Shown here piece after piece: positions 1 through 5,207 of a stretch of DNA of 5,207 nucleotides (the first letter of the stretch is position 1; every line of letters begins with the position of its first letter). The notes beneath the pieces are model-generated. The model did not search any database, was not told the origin of the DNA, and was given only the letters and a program-made list of their open reading frames with translations. A program made the translations under genes and the position numbers. The stretch is from NCBI GenBank assembly GCA_020849155.1, contig JADLGU010000425.1:1-5207 (forward strand), in the 5' to 3' direction. Source of the DNA: Rhodocyclaceae bacterium (lineage in GTDB: Bacteria > Pseudomonadota > Gammaproteobacteria > Burkholderiales > Rhodocyclaceae).

Positions 1-683
1 CGCTGGCCGCCAAGGTAATGCTGTATCAGCATGCGCATCAGCTGCTTGCACTGGACGAGCGTTTCGGTCTCGCTGAAATCGTCTTGCGCGATGGCCAGCA
101 ATGACCGCCCGGAAAAGGATTCGCCATCTTCTTCTCCAGATAACTGCACCGGCCCACGTTCGAGGACGTAAGCGTAGCGCTTTTGCGGCTCCACCGGCCT
201 GCCGCTGTCCGCCTCGCGGTCCAGGGTCAGGCCGTAGCCCAGCTCTCGCAGCAGCGTCTTCTCGAAGCGCCTGAGCGAAGCCTGGCTCGGCTCGCCGCTG
301 GCCAAGGCATGCACCGCCCCCGCATAGGCCTGGAACAGCGCCGGATGGGCATCCTCCCGCGGCAGCAGCTTGAGCAGCAGTTCGTTCATGTAGTAGCCGA
401 GCAGCAGGGCCTGGGCCTGCAGCATGGGCTGGCCACCGACCCATTCAACCTTGGCCAGGGTGCGCATTTCGCCCAGCCCGAACCAGCCCAACTCGATGGG
501 CTGGAAGGCCAGCAGCAGGCCGCGAATAGCCGAACGCGGACGCCGGGCGCCACGCGCAACCAATGCAATGCGGCCGTGGTCGCGACTGAAGGCTTCGACG
601 ATCAGGCTGGTTTCACGAAACGGATGGGTGTGCAGCACATATGCGGCCTGCCCATCCACCCTGCTCTTGCCTGCCCCGTTCAT
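1..683 (-). CDS. recO: DNA repair protein RecO, C-terminus cut by window edge
   Basis: RecO is a recombination mediator of the RecFOR pathway. It binds single-stranded DNA and SSB and, with RecR, helps load RecA at gaps. I translated the minus strand from ATG at 683-681 and found 227 uninterrupted codons up to the left edge. The N-terminal OB-fold region (about residues 1-80) carries the family-typical YVLHTHPFRETSLIVEAFSR (15-34) and the basic stretch VARGARRPRS (42-51). A helical region follows, with LLGYYMNELLLKLLPRED (94-111) and LRRFEKTLLRELGYGLTL (137-154), both characteristic of RecO. No zinc-binding cysteine cluster is seen; the only cysteine is residue 212. The usual length of about 240-260 residues suggests 15-30 residues lie outside the window. 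The start overlaps the era stop as ATGA and has no clear Shine-Dalgarno, which suggests translational coupling. A GTG at codon 9 is a weaker alternative start. The gene after recO in such clusters is often pdxJ, but it is not in this window. Confidence 0.95.
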   Translation of the reverse strand, partial: MNGAGKSRVDGQAAYVLHTHPFRETSLIVEAFSRDHGRIALVARGARRPRSAIRGLLLAFQPIELGWFGLGEMRTLAKVEWVGGQPMLQAQALLLGYYMNELLLKLLPREDAHPALFQAYAGAVHALASGEPSQASLRRFEKTLLRELGYGLTLDREADSGRPVEPQKRYAYVLERGPVQLSGEEDGESFSGRSLLAIAQDDFSETETLVQCKQLMRMLIQHYLGGQ

Positions 684-1573
684 TCGTAGCCGAGGCTCTT
701 CAGCGCTCGTTCGTCGTCGGCCCAGCCACCTTTGACCTTCACCCAGACTTCGAGGAATACCTTGCCGTCGAAGAGTTTTTCCATGTCGCGCCGCGCATCG
801 CTGGCGATGGCCTTCAGTTGCTCACCGCCCTTGCCGATGACGATGGCCTTGTGGGCCGGCCTGTCCACGATGATGGCCGCGTGGATGCGCCGCAGGGCGC
901 CGTCGAGCTCGAATCGCTCGATTTCGACCGTCATGCCGTAGGGCAGCTCCTCGCCCAGACGGCGGAACAACTTCTCGCGCAGGAATTCAGCGGCCAGAAA
1001 GCGTTCGCTGCGGTCGGTCAGATCGTCCTCCCCGAACAGCGGCGCCGACTCGGGCAGGTGGCGGCCCGCCGCATCCAGCAGCGTCTCAGTGCCGGAGCCA
1101 TTTGCCGCGCACACCGGCACGATCTCGGCAAACGGGTGTGCCTTGGCCACCTCGGCCATGAAGGGCAGCAGACGCTGCTTGTCGGCGAGGCGATCGATCT
1201 TGTTGATGACCAGCAGCGTCGTCCTGCCCGTCGGAATCATGGCCAGGATGCGCTTGTCGTCGTCGGTGAAGCGTCCGGCCTCGATGACCAGCAGGATGAC
1301 GTCGACATCGTACAGCGCCTGCGACACGCCACGGTTCATCAGACGATTCAGGGCGTTCATGTGCCGTATCTGGAAGCCGGGCGTATCGATGAATACAAAC
1401 TGCTCGCCTGGCCGGGTCACAACGCCGCTTATGCGATGGCGCGTCGTCTGCGCCTTGCGCGAGACGATGCTGATCTTCTGGCCGACGAGTCGGTTGAGCA
1501 GGGTCGACTTGCCGACATTGGGCCTGCCGACAATGGCCAGATGGCCGCAATGAAAGTCTTCGGGCGCGCTCAT
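680..1573 (-). CDS. era: GTPase Era, 16S rRNA maturation and 30S assembly factor
   Basis: Era is an essential GTPase that binds the 3' end of 16S rRNA and monitors 30S subunit maturation, partly at the inner membrane. The 297-residue product (E. coli Era is 301) shows G1 GRPNVGKS (16-23), the G2 threonines in AQTTRHRI (41-48), G3 DTPG (63-66) and G4 NKID (124-127). The G5 loop reads VCAANG (154-159), with Cys155 where Era normally has serine. The C-terminal KH domain has VEIERFE (216-222), the GxxG loop GKGG (247-250) and the ending WVKVKGGWADDERALKSLGY (277-296). The frame stays open upstream to an ATG at 1678, but that extension lies inside rnc, and the family N-terminus matches Met at 1573. 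The start overlaps the rnc stop as ATGA without a visible Shine-Dalgarno, so it is probably translated by coupling. Placement next to rnc fits a joint role in 16S processing. Confidence 0.98.
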   Translation of the reverse strand: MSAPEDFHCGHLAIVGRPNVGKSTLLNRLVGQKISIVSRKAQTTRHRISGVVTRPGEQFVFIDTPGFQIRHMNALNRLMNRGVSQALYDVDVILLVIEAGRFTDDDKRILAMIPTGRTTLLVINKIDRLADKQRLLPFMAEVAKAHPFAEIVPVCAANGSGTETLLDAAGRHLPESAPLFGEDDLTDRSERFLAAEFLREKLFRRLGEELPYGMTVEIERFELDGALRRIHAAIIVDRPAHKAIVIGKGGEQLKAIASDARRDMEKLFDGKVFLEVWVKVKGGWADDERALKSLGYE

Positions 1574-2241
1574 TTCGAGCCAGTTTGCGCCAGGGCCTGC
1601 CTGGCAGCTTCCTGCTCGGCCGAGCGCCGGCTCGGACCCCTGCCTATGGTGGCGATTCCAAGCTCGGGTATCAGGCACTCGACTTCGAATTCATGGGCAT
1701 GGGCTTCGCCATGCGTGGCTTTGAGGTGGTACTGCGGTAAAGCCATGTGCCTGCCCTGAAGAAATTCCTGCAGGGCGGTTTTTGGATCCTTGCCTGAATG
1801 ACGTGGATCGATTCCGGCGAGAAAAGGATCATAAAGACGCAAGATAGCCTTTCTCGCCTGCCCAAATCCGCCGTCAAGAAAAACCGCCCCGAAAACGGCT
1901 TCCAGCGCGTCGGCAAGAATCGATGGGCGGCGAAACCCGCCGCTTCTCATTTCCCCTTCGCCTAAGCGAAGTTGGTCGCCAAGATTGATCAGTTTGGCGA
2001 TTTCAGCGAGTGTTTCCTGCCGCACCAGGTTGGCGCGCAGACGGGACAAGTCCCCTTCACGGACACTGGCATATCGTTGACATAGCGCCTCGGCAATGAC
2101 GCAGTTGAGAACGCTGTCTCCTAAGAACTCTAGTCGCTCGTTATTCGTTGTCCCGAAGCTTCTGTGCGTCAAGGACTGCGCCAATAGATCCCTATTGTTG
2201 AAGTCGTAACAGATAGCCTGTTCAACGGTAGATAAGTTCAT
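1570..2241 (-). CDS. rnc: Ribonuclease III
   Basis: RNase III is a Mg2+-dependent homodimeric endonuclease that cuts double-stranded RNA, releasing 16S and 23S precursors from the primary rRNA transcript and processing some mRNAs. The product is 223 residues (E. coli 226). The nuclease domain covers about 1-145, with signature NERLEFLGDS at 34-43. Catalytic acids Glu38, Asp42, Asp111 and Glu114 correspond to E. coli E41, D45, D114 and E117. GEGEMRSGGFRRPSILAD (94-111) is also typical. The double-stranded RNA-binding domain runs from about DPKTALQEFLQGR (152-164) to the end, with SRRSAEQEAARQAL (204-217). The ATG at 2241 lies 11 nt after the upstream stop with only a weak GTGGA-like ribosome site; an ATG at 2245 is out of frame. 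Sampled GC is about 52-55%, lower than lepA or recO. E. coli RNase III represses itself by cutting its own leader; with an 11-nt gap, any such site here would lie in upstream coding sequence, which I cannot judge. Confidence 0.98.
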   Translation of the reverse strand: MNLSTVEQAICYDFNNRDLLAQSLTHRSFGTTNNERLEFLGDSVLNCVIAEALCQRYASVREGDLSRLRANLVRQETLAEIAKLINLGDQLRLGEGEMRSGGFRRPSILADALEAVFGAVFLDGGFGQARKAILRLYDPFLAGIDPRHSGKDPKTALQEFLQGRHMALPQYHLKATHGEAHAHEFEVECLIPELGIATIGRGPSRRSAEQEAARQALAQTGSK

Positions 2242-2252
2242 TCATCCACGAG

Positions 2253-2621
2253 TCAGTCGGCGGCACGTTTGCTTCCCGAACTGCTGCCGGCATAGTCGAT
2301 GCAAATACTGACGTTGCCCATAATGTGTATCTTCTTTGCGTATTCGAAGAAGATGACCAGTTGATTGCCTTCCTTCGTTATGTCTAGATCCGCCCCGGCA
2401 ATGCTGGGTGTTTCGTCTACGCTGGCTTGCCGGTCATACGCAACGCGCACTTCCGCAACCGTGGCGGCACCGCTACCGGCAATTGACTTGATATGCTTGA
2501 TAATCGTGTAGTACTCGATCACCGATGGTACGACCTTCATCCCGACAACGGCCACCGCAATCAAGACAACGCTGATCAGAATCAGCCCAAGCAGACTCAA
2601 GCCTTGCTGCTGTTTTCTCAT
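2253..2621 (-). CDS. DUF4845-type single-pass membrane protein of unknown function
   Basis: This is a 122-residue protein whose size, N-terminal helix and position between lepB and rnc match the DUF4845 family of beta- and gammaproteobacteria; no function is established. A short basic head (MRKQQQ) leads into one strongly hydrophobic segment, about residues 8-30 (GLSLLGLILISVVLIAVAVV), then VVPSVIEYYTI (30-40). The rest (about 41-122) is soluble and probably periplasmic. It contains LDITKEGNQLVIFFEYAKKI (79-98) and one cysteine, 107. The N-terminus resembles a type IV prepilin (a Gly before a hydrophobic helix, then Pro and Tyr-Tyr), but the usual Glu at +5 is Gly12, so pilin processing is only a speculation. 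The start is supported by a strong GAGGGGGA ribosome site at 2626-2633 ending four bases before the ATG. It sits 13 nt after lepB and 11 nt before rnc, so it should be co-transcribed. Sampled GC is about 52%, lower than lepA. Confidence 0.88.
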   Translation of the reverse strand: MRKQQQGLSLLGLILISVVLIAVAVVGMKVVPSVIEYYTIIKHIKSIAGSGAATVAEVRVAYDRQASVDETPSIAGADLDITKEGNQLVIFFEYAKKIHIMGNVSICIDYAGSSSGSKRAAD

Positions 2622-2625
2622 TTTG

Positions 2626-2633
2626 TCCCCCTC
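2626..2633 (-). promoter_or_regulatory. Strong ribosome binding site of the DUF4845 gene
   Basis: The minus strand reads AGAGGGGGACAAAATG just after the lepB TAG stop. GAGGGGGA is a good anti-16S match. From the end of its GAGG core to the ATG is 8 nt, and from the last base of the motif 4 nt. It is the clearest Shine-Dalgarno in the window and fixes the start at 2621. Confidence 0.75.
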
Positions 2634-2634
2634 T

Positions 2635-3423
2635 CTAGTGGAAGCTGCCGATGCGTTTCAATTCGTTGAAATTGAACCAGATCAAGAACGCCTTGCCGAC
2701 TATGTTCTGTTCCGGGACGAATCCCCAGACCCGGCTGTCGCTGCTGGCGTCCCGGTTGTCTCCCATGACGAAGTAATGGCCCGGCGGGATTTCGCAGGTT
2801 ACACCAGAACTATTGTAGATGCACTTGTCGCGCCCCGGGTATTGCAAGACCTGGGTGACGTAGGCCGGCGCATCCTTGTCCAGAAGGATTTTATGGGCGG
2901 CACTGCCGAGCTTCTCCTCGTACTGGCTGGAATAATACAGCCGGTCCGGATGGAGATAGTCTGATTGCCGTGCGGCGGGAATTTCGCTGCCGTTGATGAA
3001 CAGCCGCTTGTTCTGCCATGCCACCTTGTCGCCCGGCAGGCCGACCACCCGTTTGATGTAATCCAGCGAAGGATCCTCAGGCCAGCGGAAAACCATCACA
3101 TCGCCACGCTGGGGGGAATTGACCTCCAGCACCTTTTTGTTGATCACCGGCAAGCGGATGCCATACGTGTATTTGTTGACCAGGATGAAGTCGCCCACCA
3201 GCAGGGTCGGGATCATCGAGCCGGAGGGGATCTTGAACGGCTCGACCAGAAACGATCTGAGGAGGAATACCGCCAGGATGACCGGGAAGAAGCTGGCGCC
3301 GTACTCCACCCACCATGGCTCCTTGGCGTCCGGGGCGCGGCGCTTCTTCATGACCAGCAGGTCGAACACCCAGATGGTGCCGGTCGCCAAGGTAAGCAGA
3401 AACAGGATCAGTGCAAAGTTCAA
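2635..3423 (-). CDS. lepB: Signal peptidase I, TTG start
   Basis: Signal peptidase I is an inner-membrane Ser/Lys protease that cleaves signal peptides from Sec- and Tat-exported proteins on the periplasmic side. The 262-residue product has two membrane segments (about 3-24 and 43-60) around a short basic cytoplasmic loop (KKRR 26-29). Box B EPFKIPSGSMIPTLLVGDFI (61-80) holds catalytic Ser69, and box D DYIKRVVGLPGDKV (121-134) holds catalytic Lys124. Box E GDNRDASSDSRVWG (221-234) is intact. It is shorter than E. coli LepB (324), as is common in betaproteobacteria. The frame is open to an ATG at 3570, but that 49-residue extension lies within lepA and is low-complexity and basic. The TTG at 3423 begins with NFALILFLL, the expected N-terminus, and has AGGGG five bases upstream. 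Cys201 and Cys210 lie in the periplasmic domain and could form a disulfide (inference). It is 8 nt downstream of lepA, the widespread lepA-lepB pair. Confidence 0.96.
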   Translation of the reverse strand: MNFALILFLLTLATGTIWVFDLLVMKKRRAPDAKEPWWVEYGASFFPVILAVFLLRSFLVEPFKIPSGSMIPTLLVGDFILVNKYTYGIRLPVINKKVLEVNSPQRGDVMVFRWPEDPSLDYIKRVVGLPGDKVAWQNKRLFINGSEIPAARQSDYLHPDRLYYSSQYEEKLGSAAHKILLDKDAPAYVTQVLQYPGRDKCIYNSSGVTCEIPPGHYFVMGDNRDASSDSRVWGFVPEQNIVGKAFLIWFNFNELKRIGSFH

Positions 3424-3428
3424 GATAA

Positions 3429-3433
3429 CCCCT
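3429..3433 (-). promoter_or_regulatory. Ribosome binding site of lepB, overlapping the lepA stop
   Basis: The minus strand reads TAGGGGTTATCTTG from 3434 to 3421. The AGGGG motif uses the last two bases of the lepA TAG stop and lies 5 nt before TTG. This supports TTG at 3423 as the lepB start and makes coupling between lepA termination and lepB initiation likely. Confidence 0.75.
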
Positions 3434-5207
3434 ATTTTGAATCCACGCGCAGAACCGCCAGAAAAGCCTCCTGGGGAATTTCCACGCTGCCAACCTGCTT
3501 CATGCGCTTCTTGCCGGCCTTCTGCTTTTCCAGCAGCTTGCGCTTGCGGGTGATGTCGCCCCCATAGCACTTGGCCAGAACGTTCTTGCGCAAAGCCTTG
3601 ATGTTCTCTCGGGCGATGATGTTGGAGCCGATGGCGGCCTGCACGGCCACGTCGTACATCTGGCGCGGGATCAATTCGCGCATCTTCGAAGCCAGTTCGC
3701 GGCCACGGTACTGCGAATTGGCGCGGTGCACGATGACCGAGAGCGCGTCGACCCGGTCACCGTTGATCAGGATGTCCAACTTGACCACGTCGGCGGGCCG
3801 GTACTCCTTGAACTCATAGTCGAGCGAGGCATAGCCGCGGGAAACGGATTTGAGCTTGTCGAAGAAATCCATGACCACCTCGGCCATGGGCATGTCATAG
3901 GTCAGCATGACCTGGCGGCCGTGGTACTGCATGTTCACCTGGGCGCCGCGCTTCTGCTCGCAAAGGGTGATGACTGCGCCCAAGTAGTCCTGCGGGACAA
4001 ACACCGTGGTGGTGATGATCGGTTCGCGGATTTCATCAATTCTGGAAGGATCCGGCAGTTTCGAGGGATTTTCGACGGACAGCACCCTACCATCGCGCAT
4101 CAGAACCTCGTAGACCACCGTCGGCGCGGTCGTGATGAGGTCCATGTCGTATTCTCGTTCCAGCCGCTCCTGCACGATCTCCATGTGCAGCAGGCCGAGA
4201 AATCCGCAGCGGAAGCCGAATCCCAGCGCTTGGGACACTTCCGGCTCGTAGTGCAGGGAGGCGTCGTTGAGCTTGAGCTTTTCAAGCGCTTCGCGCAGGG
4301 CGTCGTACTGGTTCGCCTCGACCGGATAGAGACCGGCGAAGACCTGCGGCTTGATCTCCTTGAATCCGGGCAGCGGCTCCGCCGCACGGCGATCTGCCAG
4401 CGTCAGCGTGTCGCCGACCTTGGCCGCCTTCAGTTCCTTGATGCCGGCGATGACGAAACCGACCTCACCCGCCGACAAGGCGCTGCGCGCCTGCGACTTG
4501 GGTGTGAACACGCCGACCTGTTCGCAGGGATACTGCGCTTCTGCTGACATCAGCAGAATCCTGTCTTTCGGCCGCAGGCTGCCATCCACCACCTTCACCA
4601 GCATCACCACGCCTACATAGTTGTCGAACCAGGAATCGATGATGAGCGCCTTGAGCGGCGCGGCAGGATCGCCCTTGGGCGCGGGGATGCGGGAAATGAT
4701 GGCTTCCAGGATGTCTTCCACTCCCTGCCCGGTCTTGGCGCTGGCCAGGACGGCTTCAGTGGCATCGATGCCGATCACATCCTCGATTTCCTCCCGGGCA
4801 CGATCCGGGTCGGCCGCCGGCAAGTCGATCTTGTTGAGCACCGGCACGACCTCGACGCCGAGTTCGATGGCCGTATAGCAGTTGGCGACCGTCTGTGCTT
4901 CGACGCCCTGCGAGGCATCGACTACCAGCAACGCCCCCTCGCAGGCCGACAGCGAGCGCGAAACCTCGTATGAAAAATCGACATGTCCTGGCGTGTCGAT
5001 CAGGTTGAGGTTGTAGAGCCGGCCGTCGCGCGCCTTGTACTGCAACGCTGCCGTCTGGGCCTTGATGGTGATGCCGCGCTCCCGTTCGATGTCCATGGAA
5101 TCGAGCACCTGGGCTTCCATTTCCCGTTCGGACAGCCCGCCGCACAGCTGGATGATGCGGTCGGCCAGGGTCGACTTGCCATGGTCGATATGGGCGATGA
5201 TCGAAAA
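3432..5207 (-). CDS. lepA: Elongation factor 4 (LepA), N-terminus cut by window edge
   Basis: LepA/EF4 is a ribosome-dependent translational GTPase, linked to 30S biogenesis, initiation and back-translocation. The frame is open to the right edge, giving 591 residues that begin FSIIAHIDHGKST. E. coli LepA has six residues before this Phe, so the true start is just outside; the ATG at 5120 is internal (residue 30). In fragment numbering, G1 is AHIDHGKS (5-12), G2 is RERGITIKAQ (42-51), G3 is DTPGH (71-75), G4 is NKID (125-128) and G5 is SAK (156-158). A beta-barrel domain II follows (about 180-275). The EF-G domain III/V-like part includes GFGFRCGFLGLLHMEIVQER (329-348). The LepA-specific C-terminal domain ends with YGGDITRKRKLLEKQKAGKK (548-567). 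EF-G domain IV is absent, as expected for LepA. It leads the group of genes seen here; any promoter lies outside the window. Confidence 0.99.
   Translation of the reverse strand, partial: FSIIAHIDHGKSTLADRIIQLCGGLSEREMEAQVLDSMDIERERGITIKAQTAALQYKARDGRLYNLNLIDTPGHVDFSYEVSRSLSACEGALLVVDASQGVEAQTVANCYTAIELGVEVVPVLNKIDLPAADPDRAREEIEDVIGIDATEAVLASAKTGQGVEDILEAIISRIPAPKGDPAAPLKALIIDSWFDNYVGVVMLVKVVDGSLRPKDRILLMSAEAQYPCEQVGVFTPKSQARSALSAGEVGFVIAGIKELKAAKVGDTLTLADRRAAEPLPGFKEIKPQVFAGLYPVEANQYDALREALEKLKLNDASLHYEPEVSQALGFGFRCGFLGLLHMEIVQERLEREYDMDLITTAPTVVYEVLMRDGRVLSVENPSKLPDPSRIDEIREPIITTTVFVPQDYLGAVITLCEQKRGAQVNMQYHGRQVMLTYDMPMAEVVMDFFDKLKSVSRGYASLDYEFKEYRPADVVKLDILINGDRVDALSVIVHRANSQYRGRELASKMRELIPRQMYDVAVQAAIGSNIIARENIKALRKNVLAKCYGGDITRKRKLLEKQKAGKKRMKQVGSVEIPQEAFLAVLRVDSK
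4539..4558. repeat. Perfect 9-bp inverted repeat inside lepA
   Basis: TTCTGCTGA at 4539-4547 and TCAGCAGAA at 4550-4558 are exact reverse complements with a 2-bp spacer. In the lepA mRNA this could fold into an 8-bp stem with a four-base loop (AUGU). It lies in the codons for ILLMSAE (fragment residues 217-223) in domain II. No T tract follows, so it is not an intrinsic terminator. The repeat is seen directly; any function is unsupported, and codon usage or chance could explain it. Confidence 0.6.

Noticed and set aside
183..689. A plus-strand open frame of 168 codons over the left end
   Set aside because: The minus strand here encodes recO in a continuous frame that leaves the window at base 1, so this frame is its shadow.
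1574..1678. N-terminal extension of Era to an upstream ATG
   Set aside because: The extra 35 residues lie within rnc and do not resemble Era. The start at 1573 gives the family length and the ATGA overlap.
641..1759. A 372-codon open frame on the plus strand opposite era and the end of rnc
   Set aside because: It lies antisense to intact, recognisable era and rnc, has no recognisable domain, and is explained by GC-rich codon bias keeping the opposite frame open.
2656..2671. Inverted repeat TTTCAA-TTCG-TTGAAA near the end of lepB as a possible terminator
   Set aside because: The stem is only 6 bp and AT-rich, lies in codons for FNFNELK, and has no T tract. The next gene follows 13 nt after lepB with a strong ribosome site.
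3726..4547. A 273-codon open frame on the plus strand opposite lepA
   Set aside because: It is antisense to clearly coding lepA; the product is rich in His, Asp, Arg and Leu as expected of a reverse-frame shadow, with no family resemblance.
1..5207. A novel defence, mobile or biosynthetic system
   Set aside because: All six genes are accounted for by a conserved housekeeping cluster with gaps of 13 nt or less. No repeats, integrase, transposase, toxin-antitoxin or phage-like gene is present.

Overview
The window is a compact run of six co-directional genes, all on the minus strand. In transcription order they are lepA (5' end cut by the right edge), lepB, a DUF4845-type small membrane protein, rnc, era and recO (3' end cut by the left edge). 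The order lepA-lepB-DUF4845-rnc-era-recO, the 262-residue LepB and the protein sequences point to a betaproteobacterium. A Rhodocyclales- or Nitrosomonadales-like lineage is a guess from general resemblance. Sampled GC is about 63-66% in recO and lepA, and lower, about 50-55%, over rnc and the DUF4845 gene.

Layout from right to left: lepA 5207-3432 lacks only about six N-terminal residues. lepB starts 8 nt later at a TTG codon (3423). The DUF4845 gene starts 13 nt after lepB (2621). rnc starts 11 nt after that (2241). era overlaps rnc by 4 nt (ATGA, 1573), and recO overlaps era by 4 nt (ATGA, 683). recO leaves the window at base 1 with perhaps 15-30 residues missing. No gap exceeds 13 nt, so no stretch is without a gene, and I see no internal promoter, terminator, tRNA, mobile element, CRISPR or attachment site.

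The genes form a translation, ribosome-assembly and membrane-protein housekeeping cluster. LepA (EF4) is a ribosomal GTPase and LepB removes signal peptides from exported proteins. RNase III cuts the double-stranded stems of the rRNA precursor, and Era is the KH-domain GTPase that checks the 3' end of 16S rRNA. RecO is a recombination mediator that commonly travels with era. The DUF4845 protein is the only member without a known function. The window looks like an ordinary conserved operon. I found no new system; the points worth a second look are modest: the DUF4845 protein, the lepB start, the composition dip, a Cys in the Era G5 loop and a short perfect inverted repeat in lepA.
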